Positions 1 through 8,986 of a stretch of 27,778 nucleotides of DNA are shown one piece after another. Source of the DNA: CAYRSS01 sp964426945 (lineage in GTDB: Bacteria; Planctomycetota; Phycisphaerae; UBA1845); assembly GCA_964426945.1 (NCBI GenBank), contig CAYRSS010000055.1, positions 1 through 27,778 on the forward strand. Direction: 5' to 3'. The position numbers were made by a program, and so were the translations under genes. The notes beneath the pieces are model-generated. The model saw nothing but the letters and a program-made list of their open reading frames with translations, searched no databases and was not told the DNA's origin. Each line of letters begins with the position of its first letter. Position 1 is the stretch's first letter.

Positions 1-2848
1 TTTCGCGCCGCGCGGCCTCGATGTGCGCGGGCGAGCGCGAGAAGACCCCGCCGGTCAGCGCGTAGGGCGAGTCGTTGGCGATGTCCAGCGCCTGGGCGAA
101 GGATTCGGCGCGCAGCACGCACAACAGCGGACCGAAGATCTCCTCGCGGGCCATGCGCGCGTTGCGGGCCACGTGGGTGAAGATCCGCGGCGGACAGTAC
201 CAGCCGTGGGCACAGGCGGCGGGCAGTTGCCCTTCGAACGCCAGCCGGCCCTCGCTGCGGCCGGTGTGGGCGCAGTCGTTGATGCGATCGCGCGCCGCCT
301 CGTCGATCACCGGGCCGATCCACGTCGCGGGCGTTTCCGCCGGGCCGACGGGGATCGCCGCGGTTGCCGCGACGAGCCGGGCGACAAATTCGTCATGCAC
401 ACCAGCGAGGACGATCACGCGGCTGCAGCTGCTGCACTTCTGCCCGGCGTGCATGAAGGCGGACTCGGCGACGGCCGAGACCGCGCCGTCCAGATCGGCG
501 TCGTCGTCGACGATGATCGCGTTCTTGCCGCCCATCTCGACGATCATCTTCTTGATGTAGGACTGGCCTCGGCGGACGGTCGCCCCGCTCTGCAGCACGG
601 GGAAGCCCACCTCCTGCGAGCCGGTGAAGGCCACGAGGCGCACATCGCCGTGCTCGACGAGCTGCCGCCCGACCACGCCGCCCTCGCCGGGCAGGAAGTT
701 GATCACCCCCGCGGGGAAACCGGCGTCCTGAAAGATCTCCATGACCTTGGCCGCGGCCACCGCCGCCTGCCGCGCGGGCTTGAACACCACGGTGTTGCCC
801 GCGGCCAGCGCCGCGCCGGCCATGCCGACCGGGATCGCCGTGGGAAACGCCCACGGCGAGATCACCGCGCAGACCCCCTTGGCACTGTAGATCATCAGGT
901 TTGATTCGCCGGGCAGGTCGCGCCGCCTCGGCCGCGCGTCGATGCGCTCGATCTGGTCGGCGTAGTAGCGAAGGTGGTCGATCGCCTCGGTCACGTCGGC
1001 GTCGGCCTCGCGCCAGGGCTTGCCGCACTCGAGAATCATCGTGGCGGCCAGCTCAAAGCGGCGCATCTCGAGCCGCGACGCCGCCCGACGCAACGTGTCG
1101 GCGCGCTCGGCCGCCGGCGTGTGGCGCCAGCCGTCGAAGGCTTTCATCGCGGCGGCCACTGCCGCGTCGGCCTCGGCGGCGGAGGCCATCGCCACGCGCC
1201 CGACGACCTCGCGTGGGTCGGCCGGGTTCACCGAGTCGTGCCACCGGCCTGTCACCACGGGCGCATGGTTGATGACCAGCGGATACTCACGGCCGAATTC
1301 GCCGCGGACGTAGCGCAGCGCTCCGGCGAGCTTCTCGCGGTTCTCGGCCAGGGCGAAGTTGGTATTGGTCGCGTTGCTGAACGAGGACATCTCCTCCTCC
1401 GGATCAGTGTTCTGGTAGTGTCGCGCGGGCAAAGGGGCGCTGCGCGGCCGGGCGACGGCCGGATCGGCCAGCAGCGCGTCATGCCCCGCGCGGTCGCCGA
1501 ACGCCTGCTTCAGAAACCCGTCGTTCGACGTGTTTTCCAGCAGGCGCCGGATCAGGTAGGCCATGCCCGGCATCTGCGCCCCGCAGGGCAGGTAGACGCG
1601 CAGGCACCGGCCCAGGCCGGCCACCGCCGCTTTCAGCGGATCGCCCATGCCGTAGAGATTCTGCAGCTCGTAGTCCAGTGGCGAGAGGCCGAGCGACTCG
1701 GCCGTGGCCATCACGAACGCCAGCGACCGCACGTTGTGGCTGGCAAAGGCGGGGCGGATCAGCCGCGTCTGGGCCAGCATGGCGCGGGCGATGCGTTCGT
1801 AGCACGCGTCCGATTCCCACTTCTGCGTCCAGACCGGGGGCTTCTTGTAGGCCCGCACCGCTGCGGCGACCTCGGCGTCCCAGTAGGCTCCTTTCACGAG
1901 GCGAATGGCGAAGCGTGTCCCGCGGCGACGGGCAAAGTCGAGCATGCGCCCCAGGTCGCGCTCGGCGTCGACGAGGTAGGCCTGCACGACGATGCCCACG
2001 TGCGGCCAGTCGCGGAACTCGTCCTCCATCAGGATCGACTCGAAGAAGTCGAAGGTCAGGTCGCGGTAGCGGAACGCCTCCATGTCGACGTTGATGAAGG
2101 CGTCGTGGCGGCGAGCTACTCGGAACAGTTCGCGTACGCGCCGGCCGACACGCTCAAGCGAGCCGGCCGAGTCGATCGGGTCAAAGTGCGGGTCGAGGCT
2201 GGTGAGCTTGATCGAGACGTTCATCCGTGGCATCGGCGCAGACGCGGATCCGTCCAGCAGCGCGATGCGCGGCCAGCGATTGACCACCGGCGCGATGCGC
2301 GTGATCAGCCCGATGTTGGCGTGCAGGTATTCGTCGGCGCGGGCCTCGCTAGTGGTCGACTCGCCCAGCACGTCGAGGGTGAAGGTCATGCCCGCGTGGC
2401 GGAGGCGCTCGATGGTCTTCAGGGCGCTGTCGGCGTCCTGCCCGGCGATAAACCGGCCGGCCATCATCGCCGCGCCCATCCGGGCCGCCCCGGCCAACAG
2501 CCCCTCGCGCGTGGACTGCATCCAGCCCGGCGCGGTCAGGGCGTGAAACGCCCGCGGCAAGGTTATGTAGCGCGGATCGAGATACTCGCGGGCGTGCCGG
2601 GCGATCGACGCATCGTCGCGCAGCGCGGGCAGGCACTCGACAAACTGAAACGCCCGCGTCTTGAGCGCGGGGTCGCGATCGACAAACTGCGTCGCCTGCT
2701 CAAGCCACCAGGCTTTCTGCCAGATGCGCGGCCGGGCGTCCCGCGCCCGCTCGAAGATGTCGAGGCCGATTTCGCGCACCCGCGCGCTTAAACTGGCGGG
2801 CGCCGGCCCCGGCGGGGTGGCGGTGACTCTGGAAGAGGGGGCGTGCAC
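1..2848 (-). CDS. putA: Bifunctional proline dehydrogenase / L-glutamate gamma-semialdehyde dehydrogenase, 3' end outside window
   Basis: It oxidises proline to pyrroline-5-carboxylate (FAD domain) and then to glutamate (NAD-dependent aldehyde dehydrogenase domain), feeding carbon and nitrogen metabolism. About 949 residues are visible. The N-terminal half has the proline dehydrogenase barrel with RLVKGAYWD near residue 315, DYELQNLYGMGDPL, and RRLLENTSN near 430, whose arginines bind the substrate carboxylate in this family. The C-terminal half is an aldehyde dehydrogenase with general base Glu771 (VEMGGKNA) and nucleophile Cys805 (GQKCSSCSR), 34 residues apart as is typical. The GTG start at 2848 follows GGAAAGG and lies 22 bases after the addA stop, so the two are probably co-transcribed. 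It lacks the N-terminal ribbon-helix-helix repressor domain of enteric PutA, so autoregulation is not expected. The frame runs off the left edge at EAARRE. Confidence 0.95.
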   Translation of the reverse strand, partial: MHAPSSRVTATPPGPAPASLSARVREIGLDIFERARDARPRIWQKAWWLEQATQFVDRDPALKTRAFQFVECLPALRDDASIARHAREYLDPRYITLPRAFHALTAPGWMQSTREGLLAGAARMGAAMMAGRFIAGQDADSALKTIERLRHAGMTFTLDVLGESTTSEARADEYLHANIGLITRIAPVVNRWPRIALLDGSASAPMPRMNVSIKLTSLDPHFDPIDSAGSLERVGRRVRELFRVARRHDAFINVDMEAFRYRDLTFDFFESILMEDEFRDWPHVGIVVQAYLVDAERDLGRMLDFARRRGTRFAIRLVKGAYWDAEVAAAVRAYKKPPVWTQKWESDACYERIARAMLAQTRLIRPAFASHNVRSLAFVMATAESLGLSPLDYELQNLYGMGDPLKAAVAGLGRCLRVYLPCGAQMPGMAYLIRRLLENTSNDGFLKQAFGDRAGHDALLADPAVARPRSAPLPARHYQNTDPEEEMSSFSNATNTNFALAENREKLAGALRYVRGEFGREYPLVINHAPVVTGRWHDSVNPADPREVVGRVAMASAAEADAAVAAAMKAFDGWRHTPAAERADTLRRAASRLEMRRFELAATMILECGKPWREADADVTEAIDHLRYYADQIERIDARPRRRDLPGESNLMIYSAKGVCAVISPWAFPTAIPVGMAGAALAAGNTVVFKPARQAAVAAAKVMEIFQDAGFPAGVINFLPGEGGVVGRQLVEHGDVRLVAFTGSQEVGFPVLQSGATVRRGQSYIKKMIVEMGGKNAIIVDDDADLDGAVSAVAESAFMHAGQKCSSCSRVIVLAGVHDEFVARLVAATAAIPVGPAETPATWIGPVIDEAARDRINDCAHTGRSEGRLAFEGQLPAACAHGWYCPPRIFTHVARNARMAREEIFGPLLCVLRAESFAQALDIANDSPYALTGGVFSRSPAHIEAARRE

Positions 2849-2870
2849 GGCTGAACCTTTCCGTGGCGGC

Positions 2871-5800
2871 TCAGAAATCCACGATGCGCCGCGCCGACAA
2901 AAACACCAGCCGACTCGCCCGGACCGGACGCGCAAACAGCCGGGCCATCGCCCGACCGTAGAGCACCATCTGCGTGCGGTAGATCGCCGTCCGCGCGTCC
3001 ACCCCCGCCGCGTCGACCGTGTCGGTCTTGTAGTCGACGAGTTCGAGTCCGTCAGCGTCCACCAGAATACCGTCCACAATCCCGCGCACCAGCACGACGT
3101 CGCCCGGCGCGTCGTCCGCCGCCGAGGCGTCACCGAGGAAGAGCGCCAGCGGCTCGCGGGCCACGAACGAGAACTCCCGGCGGTAGGCCGGGCCGGCCGC
3201 CCGGAGGCGCTCCGCCAGCGGCGTGCCCAGGAACCACGTCAGCGCCGCGGCGTCCACGGCGCCGGCGTCCGCCGGGGCGATGATCCCGGCGGTGGTCAGC
3301 CGGTCGAGTTCGGCCGCCAGCCCGCGGCCATCGCCCGCGGCGGCAAGGTCGAGGTGCTGCAGCACGCGGTGGGTCAGCGTGCCGCGGTAGAGGGCGTCGG
3401 TCCGGTCCACCGGGGCGTAGCGCGACGGCGGGCGGGCGAACGCCCCGATCCGCGGAATCGGGCGGCGCTCCTGCGGATCGGTCCAGGCGTCGAGCAGCCC
3501 CTTGAGTTCGCTCGCCCCCGCCGCCGCCCGTACGCCTGCGGCCGCCGCGTGGGGATAGACGTAACTCAGCCTCGCGAGTGCCGAGGCGAGTTCCTCATCG
3601 CTCCGCGGCGCGATCGGCTCGCCGGGCGGCAGGGGGGCGGACGCGGTCAATGCCGCGTGCAGCGCGTGCACGTCTTCTGTCTGGGGCGGGTCGATGCCCC
3701 AATCGCTCACGTCGTCGGCGGCGTGCATGACCACCGCAAACCGGGCTTCGCCGGCCTCGCGCGGACCGTCGGATGGATCGGCCTGGCTGCGTTCCAGCGA
3801 AACCTGTCCGGCGGCGGTCGCCAGCGCGGGCAGGATCCAATCGAGCGGGGCCGCAGCCAAGTGCAGCGAGAGCGTGCCGCACTGCGTTCGCGGCGTCGTC
3901 AGCTCGCGCTCGACGCGCTGCACGGCATTCTCCACCGAGCCGACGAGGATCAGCCGTTCGCGCGCCCGGGTCAGCGCGACGTAGAGAATGCGCATCTCCT
4001 CCGCCCGCGACTGCCGCTCGATCTCGCCCGCGACCTGAGAGCGGGCGCAGGATTCATACTCGATCGACCGCTCCGGCTCGATGACCCGCAGGCCCAGGCC
4101 CGCGCGACGCTCGAAGACGATCAGCCCGCTGCGGTCGGCGAGGTTGAACTTCGTGCCCAGCCCGGCGACGAAGACGACCGGAAACTCGAGCCCCTTGCTG
4201 CGGTGGATGCTGAGGATGCGGACGACATCCTCCGCCTCTCCGAGCGCCGACGGGCGGTCGACGCGCTGCTCGCGCTCATCCAGGGCGTGCACGAAGCGCA
4301 GGAAGCGGTGCAGGCCCTGGATGCGGAACGCCGCGAACTGACGGGCAAGATCGTGCAGGCGTTCGAGGTTCGCCCGGCGCTGGGCCCCGCCCGGCAGGCC
4401 GCCGACCTGTGCCGGCAGCGCCGTCTCCTCATATAACGCGCTCAGCGCCTCCGCCAGCGGACGGCGGCGGAACGCCTCCCGCCAGCGCGACACCGCGTCG
4501 AGAAACCCCCGGACCTGATCGGCCGTCTCGCCCGAGTCGGCGGCGAGGAAGACCGCTTCGTGAAAGGGGATCGTGCGGTCGAGACAGCGGATCGACACCA
4601 GGTTGTCATCGGAGAAGGGCGGGGCGATCAGACCGCGGCGCATCAGCGCCGCGAGGGGGATGTCCTGTCTTGGATTGTCAAAGACCCGCAGGGCGGAGAG
4701 CACGTCGCGGATCTCGACGGCAGCCAGCAGGGAACCGCCCGCGTCGGCATGCGCAGGGATGCCCAGACGCGCCAGCCTCGTCGCCATCTTCTCTGCGGCG
4801 ACGCTGGTGGAACGCAGCAGAATCGCGACGTCGCTGTAGCGCCAGGGCGTGCCGTCCGGGCGGCGTTCCGCGCGGATCAGTCCCTGGATGCGCCGACCGA
4901 CGAGATACGCCTCGCGCTCGATCCCTTCCCAGTCGGCCGGGTTGTCGGTCGCGCCGTCCGGCGCGTCGTCGTCATCGGCATCCTCGTGCGGCTCTGCGGA
5001 GGCGTGATTCGGCGTGTCGGCGTTGAACTTCCGGTCGAGCAGGTGTAGCTCAATGGGTTTCGTCGCGGCGGCGTCGGTCTGTCGTCCCGGAGCCAGTTCG
5101 GCCGACTTGTCGTAGGGGATGCCGCCGATCGATTCGCGCATCAGGGCGCGGAAGAGAATGTTGACCGCATCGAGGATCTCCGGCCGGCTGCGGAAGTTGT
5201 CGGGCAGGGTGACGACGCGGCCCTCGGCGTCGGCCGCGCTGAAGCGGCGGAGCCGGTCGAGAAACACCTCCGGCTCCGCCAGGCGGAATCGGTAGATGCT
5301 CTGCTTGACGTCGCCCACGACGAAGAGGTTGTCTGCCCGCGCGGCATCGGACTCGCGGCTGACGAGGCGGATGATCGCGTCCTGAATCGGGCTGACATCC
5401 TGAAACTCGTCGACCAGCACATGGTCGAAGCGGCGTTGCAGCGTCCGGGCCGCCGCCGAAGGGACGAGACCCTCACCCGGCTCGCGAAGCACGGCGAGCG
5501 CGAAGCGCTCCAGATCCGAGAAATCGAGCACGCCGAGCTGGCGCTTGCGTTCGCCGTAGGCGGCGCGGAAGCGCGTGGCCACGCTACCCAGCGTCCGGGC
5601 AAACGGCGCGATGCGGTCGAGCCCCTCGCGCCACTCAAGGATGGAGAAAAGGCCGTAGCGCTTCCGGATGCGATCTCGCCACAGTTTCGCCTTGGTGTCG
5701 GACCACTGCGCTCCCATCTCCCTGATCGCGGCTTCCACGTCTTCGGGCGTTTCCTGGGGAGACTTCGGTCGTCGCGCAGGGTTCGGCTTGAACTCGCCGA

Positions 5801-6701
5801 TCTTGGTCCGCACCGCGCCGAAGCTGGCCAGTCGCGCCATCAAGGGCTGGGTCGCGTCGCGCAGCGGGGCGAGCTGCTCCAGCCAGCCCGCATAGGTGTT
5901 CACGAACTCCTGCATGCGGTCCACATAGAACAGCGCTTCGCAGGGCCCTCGGCGAAACTGCTCCATCAGGGCTTCAAGATGCTCGATCTGCCACGCCAGC
6001 TCATCCGCAAGACCAAGGCCGACCTCGATCAGCAGCTCGTCGCGACGGCCGGCCAGTCGGGCGATGGCGTCATCGAGCCAGCGCTGCGGATCGGGGAGCG
6101 AGTCGAGAAAGAGCGCGAGGCTGTGCGTTACCGCGGCGATCGCATGGTCATGGCCCAGGCCGTAGACATCGACCAGCTCGACAAACGCCCGCCCCAGTTC
6201 GACGTCTTCCGGCGCAGCGTCCTCCACGTCGCCGCCGCGGGCCGCGGCGTAGAGCCGGCGGATCAGGTCATCGAGCACCTCCTGCCGCAGCATGGCGGCC
6301 TCGTGCTCGTCGAGGAGCGGCGCCGTGGGATCGACCTGCGCCTCGCTGAAGTGCCGGCGGATGATCCACAGACAGAACGCGTGGATGGTGGAAATCCGTG
6401 CCGCGTCGGCGAGGGCCACCTGCTCGCGGAGTCGGTGATCGCCCGGGGTTGCGGCCAGCCGTTCGCGCAGGGCCGCGATGATCCGCTGGCGCATTTCGCC
6501 CGCGGCGGCCTCGGTGAAGGTGAGCACCAGCAGGCGGTCGACATCGCACCGGGCCGCGGGCGGGGCGTCGCAGACAAGGTAGGCGCAGCGCTCCGCCAGC
6601 ACCGACGTCTTTCCCGAGCCGGCCGCGGCCGAGACGATAAGGCTGCGCCCGACCGTGGTGACGGCCTCTTGCTGCGGTGCGGTCAGGGGGAATCGCGCCA
6701 T
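2871..6701 (-). CDS. addA: AddA-type UvrD-family helicase-nuclease for double-strand break repair
   Basis: This is a 1276-aa superfamily 1 helicase fused to a RecB-type nuclease, predicted to resect DNA ends for homologous recombination. Helicase motifs occur in order: Walker A AAAGSGKTS with Lys31, motif Ia LTFTEAAAGEM, motif II VDEFQD with Asp431, motif III GDVKQSIYRFR, motif IV DNFRSRPEI, motif V IHRSKGLEFPVVF and motif VI LYVALTRARERL. The C-terminus has LTHRVLQHLDL and the PD-(D/E)XK nuclease signature GIVDGI...LVDYKT (Asp1223, Lys1225). I chose ATG 6701, giving MARFPLTAPQQEAV, because family members begin close to the Walker A. A GTG 18 codons upstream (6755) would only translate promoter sequence. 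AddB, the usual partner, is not in the window. The stop is 22 bases from the putA start. Confidence 0.93.
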   Translation of the reverse strand: MARFPLTAPQQEAVTTVGRSLIVSAAAGSGKTSVLAERCAYLVCDAPPAARCDVDRLLVLTFTEAAAGEMRQRIIAALRERLAATPGDHRLREQVALADAARISTIHAFCLWIIRRHFSEAQVDPTAPLLDEHEAAMLRQEVLDDLIRRLYAAARGGDVEDAAPEDVELGRAFVELVDVYGLGHDHAIAAVTHSLALFLDSLPDPQRWLDDAIARLAGRRDELLIEVGLGLADELAWQIEHLEALMEQFRRGPCEALFYVDRMQEFVNTYAGWLEQLAPLRDATQPLMARLASFGAVRTKIGEFKPNPARRPKSPQETPEDVEAAIREMGAQWSDTKAKLWRDRIRKRYGLFSILEWREGLDRIAPFARTLGSVATRFRAAYGERKRQLGVLDFSDLERFALAVLREPGEGLVPSAAARTLQRRFDHVLVDEFQDVSPIQDAIIRLVSRESDAARADNLFVVGDVKQSIYRFRLAEPEVFLDRLRRFSAADAEGRVVTLPDNFRSRPEILDAVNILFRALMRESIGGIPYDKSAELAPGRQTDAAATKPIELHLLDRKFNADTPNHASAEPHEDADDDDAPDGATDNPADWEGIEREAYLVGRRIQGLIRAERRPDGTPWRYSDVAILLRSTSVAAEKMATRLARLGIPAHADAGGSLLAAVEIRDVLSALRVFDNPRQDIPLAALMRRGLIAPPFSDDNLVSIRCLDRTIPFHEAVFLAADSGETADQVRGFLDAVSRWREAFRRRPLAEALSALYEETALPAQVGGLPGGAQRRANLERLHDLARQFAAFRIQGLHRFLRFVHALDEREQRVDRPSALGEAEDVVRILSIHRSKGLEFPVVFVAGLGTKFNLADRSGLIVFERRAGLGLRVIEPERSIEYESCARSQVAGEIERQSRAEEMRILYVALTRARERLILVGSVENAVQRVERELTTPRTQCGTLSLHLAAAPLDWILPALATAAGQVSLERSQADPSDGPREAGEARFAVVMHAADDVSDWGIDPPQTEDVHALHAALTASAPLPPGEPIAPRSDEELASALARLSYVYPHAAAAGVRAAAGASELKGLLDAWTDPQERRPIPRIGAFARPPSRYAPVDRTDALYRGTLTHRVLQHLDLAAAGDGRGLAAELDRLTTAGIIAPADAGAVDAAALTWFLGTPLAERLRAAGPAYRREFSFVAREPLALFLGDASAADDAPGDVVLVRGIVDGILVDADGLELVDYKTDTVDAAGVDARTAIYRTQMVLYGRAMARLFARPVRASRLVFLSARRIVDF

Positions 6702-6708
6702 GGGGCGG

Positions 6709-6714
6709 ATTATA
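6709..6714 (-). promoter_or_regulatory. addA -10 element, predicted leaderless start
   Basis: A perfect TATAAT on the minus strand ends 7 bases before the addA ATG at 6701, and there is no SD sequence. At the usual -10 to start-site distance, transcription would begin on or next to the ATG. No clear -35 hexamer is visible. Confidence 0.6.
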
Positions 6715-6832
6715 CCGCTGACCGGGAAAGCCGCTTGCCGCCGGTTGTCCGGCACGGGACGTGCATAGGATATCTACGGGGGCGTCGGCGGCTCCGGCGT
6801 CCGGTCGGCCTCCCGGAAAGGGGGATGTGCCC

Positions 6833-7042
6833 GTGCTATCCCTGCGCTCGTTTCATCTCGTGTTTCTGCTGCTGGTGATCGTCAGCGCGGACCTGTTCGG
6901 GGTGTGGTGCCTGCTGGATTACCAGGATGGCGGCGGCGTGTGGATGCTGCTGCTCGGACTGGTCTCGCTGGTCGGCGGGCTGGGGCTGATCGGCTATGCG
7001 CTGTGGTTCGTGCGCAAGCTCGACCGGGCGAAGATCGCCTGA
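6833..7042 (+). CDS. Small two-helix inner-membrane protein
   Basis: The function is not recognised. The product is about 69 aa with two hydrophobic segments, LVFLLLVIVSADLFGVWCLL and MLLLGLVSLVGGLGLIGYAL, joined by a short DYQDGGG loop. It ends in a basic tail, RKLDRAKIA, consistent with a hairpin membrane protein with a cytoplasmic C-terminus. I prefer GTG 6833 because AAAGGGGG at 6817-6824 lies 8 bases upstream. GTG 6827 is too close to that site, and the longer in-frame start at 6761 adds a low-complexity, soluble-looking extension. It is divergent from addA, with a possible -10 (TAGGAT, 6766-6771). Its stop codon directly abuts the stop of the convergent histidine kinase. The hydrophobic pattern suggests it is a real gene, but the family is unknown. 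Confidence 0.65.
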   Translation: MLSLRSFHLVFLLLVIVSADLFGVWCLLDYQDGGGVWMLLLGLVSLVGGLGLIGYALWFVRKLDRAKIA

Positions 7043-8986
7043 TCAGGGCGCCAGGCCCACGGCTGTCCCGCAGGTTGCCCCCGCATCGTCGGCGTGGAGA
7101 ACCCGCGCGCAGACTTCGAGAAGCTGGGCGCGATTCACCGGCTTGGTGGTGTAGTCGGTGCATCCTGCCGCGAGGCACTTTTCGCGATCGCCCTTCATGG
7201 CGTGGGCGGTGATGGCGACGATCGGCCGCGCGAAACCCATCGCCCGCAGCGCCCGCGCCGCCGTGTAGCCGTCCATCTCCGGCATCTGCATATCCATCAG
7301 GACGAGGTCCACGTCTGCCGGAGCACGCAACTCGCCGTCGATGGTTCCGCAGACGGTGAGCCGCTCAATGGCCTTGCGCCCGTTGTCCACGACCTCAACG
7401 GTTGCTCCGGCACGCTGAAGAATCGTCGAGAGCAGCCGCTGGTTGTCGGGCCCGTCCTCGACGAGCATCAGGCGCACGCCGGCAAGCTGCGCCGGCGGGG
7501 CCTCGGCGGGCGCCGGGTCAGGGGTGAGTTGCTCAGCACGCGCCGCTTCAGGGCGGATGCGGGGCACGCCGTCCAGCGGGCCGGTGGCGACCGTGAAGGT
7601 GAACGTGCTGCCGCGCCCTGGCTCCGACTGCAGTTCGATGTCGCCGCCGAGCATGCGCGCCAGTCGGCGCGACAAGGTGAGCCCCAGCCCCGTGCCGCCG
7701 AACCGGCGCGTGACCGAGGAGTCCGCCTGGGCAAAGGGCTGGAACAGCCGGCCCGCCTGCTCGGGGGTCATGCCAATGCCTGTGTCGTTCACGTCAAACC
7801 GCAGCCGCGGCGACGCGCTGTCCGATTCGTCGAGCGAAACGACGAGCCGCACCGAGCCCGATTGCGTGAACTTCACGGCGTTGCCGACGAGGTTCAGCAG
7901 CACCTGCCGCAGCCGCTGGACGTCGCTGAGAATTGTCTCGGGAATCGGCGTGGCGTAGACCGCGTCGAGTTTCAGACTCTTCGCCCGCGAGTTCACCAGC
8001 ATGAGCGAGAGCACGTCCTCCACCGCCTGCACCGGCGAGGTGGGCAACGGCTCGATCGTCAGGCGGTCCGCTTCGATGCGCGACAGATCGAGAATGTCGT
8101 TGATGATACTGAGCAGGTGATCGCCGTTGCGCTGAATGGTGCGGATATTATCGATGCGCCGCGCCGGCGCCCGCTGGAGGTCGCCGTCTTCCAGCAGCAG
8201 ATCGGCATATCCCATGATGGCGGTCATGGGGGTGCGGATCTCGTGGCTCATGTTGGCGAGGAACTCGCTCTTGGCGCGGTTGGCCTCCTCGGCCTGGGCC
8301 CGCGCGGCGCGGAGCTCGGCGGTGCGCTGCTCGACCGTCCGCTCGATGCCACGGTTGGTTGCTTCCAGCTCCGCTCGCTGCACGGCGATCTGGCGCATCT
8401 CGGCCACGCCCACGCCGCACCACAGCAGCAGCACGACGTCCTCGAACACCACCCAGCCGACGTGCTCAAGGAAGCGCCACGGGCTGGCGCCGAGGATGCC
8501 GTAGACCGATTGCGGGTAATACACGCCGCGGAACCAGTGATCCACGGCCACGACCGTCGTGGCCGTCATGACCACTTTCCAGTCGCGGAAGAACGCCAGA
8601 AAGGCCAGCGAGCCGAAGACGTGGAAGTGCGTTTCGATGCGCCCGCCGGTCAGGTGAATCAGCAGCGCCGACGTCAGCATCTGACCGACAGCGATGACGT
8701 GTCGTGTCAGCGCTCGGCCGGGGTACACGCGGACCAGCCAGATGGGCAGCGCGGCCATGGCGCCGCCCAGCAGCACCGCCGCCCAGACGTGGATGTGCGG
8801 TTGGCTCGACAGCCCCGCCCAGGTGCGCGGCGAGATGATCAGCGCCGCCATCACGCCGGCGATCCACTGCACCAGCATGAGCCATGCGAAGAGCCGCTCG
8901 ACCAGCCGATGGTTGGCGTCGGCCAGTTCCGCGAAGTACCGGTTCGCGGTGTGCGAGAGTTCCGGCGAGGGAGTCGACACGGTCAT
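7043..8986 (-). CDS. Membrane-bound hybrid sensor histidine kinase with C-terminal receiver domain
   Basis: This 647-aa hybrid two-component kinase senses through a multi-pass N-terminal membrane domain and passes phosphate to its own receiver. Roughly residues 30-205 hold about six hydrophobic segments and a His-rich motif, HLTGGRIETHFHVFGSLAF, followed by a coiled linker. The HisKA domain has FLANMSHEIRTPM with phospho-acceptor His248. The ATPase has N box NLVGNAVKFT, G1 DTGIGMTPEQ, F box LFQPFAQAD and G2 GGTGLGLTLS. The receiver has LMDMQMPEMDG with phospho-acceptor Asp565 and the TTKPV lysine. The ATG at 8986 overlaps the upstream RedB-like stop as ATGA, implying translational coupling and a shared signal. 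No DNA-binding output domain is present, so a separate regulator or phosphotransfer protein elsewhere is expected. Confidence 0.92.
   Translation of the reverse strand: MTVSTPSPELSHTANRYFAELADANHRLVERLFAWLMLVQWIAGVMAALIISPRTWAGLSSQPHIHVWAAVLLGGAMAALPIWLVRVYPGRALTRHVIAVGQMLTSALLIHLTGGRIETHFHVFGSLAFLAFFRDWKVVMTATTVVAVDHWFRGVYYPQSVYGILGASPWRFLEHVGWVVFEDVVLLLWCGVGVAEMRQIAVQRAELEATNRGIERTVEQRTAELRAARAQAEEANRAKSEFLANMSHEIRTPMTAIMGYADLLLEDGDLQRAPARRIDNIRTIQRNGDHLLSIINDILDLSRIEADRLTIEPLPTSPVQAVEDVLSLMLVNSRAKSLKLDAVYATPIPETILSDVQRLRQVLLNLVGNAVKFTQSGSVRLVVSLDESDSASPRLRFDVNDTGIGMTPEQAGRLFQPFAQADSSVTRRFGGTGLGLTLSRRLARMLGGDIELQSEPGRGSTFTFTVATGPLDGVPRIRPEAARAEQLTPDPAPAEAPPAQLAGVRLMLVEDGPDNQRLLSTILQRAGATVEVVDNGRKAIERLTVCGTIDGELRAPADVDLVLMDMQMPEMDGYTAARALRAMGFARPIVAITAHAMKGDREKCLAAGCTDYTTKPVNRAQLLEVCARVLHADDAGATCGTAVGLAP

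Noticed and set aside
974..2791. Long plus-strand open frame opposite putA
   Set aside because: Antisense to a fully motif-supported PutA; the translation resembles no protein.
5421..6878. Plus-strand open frame opposite addA
   Set aside because: Antisense to the helicase motifs, with a low-complexity translation.
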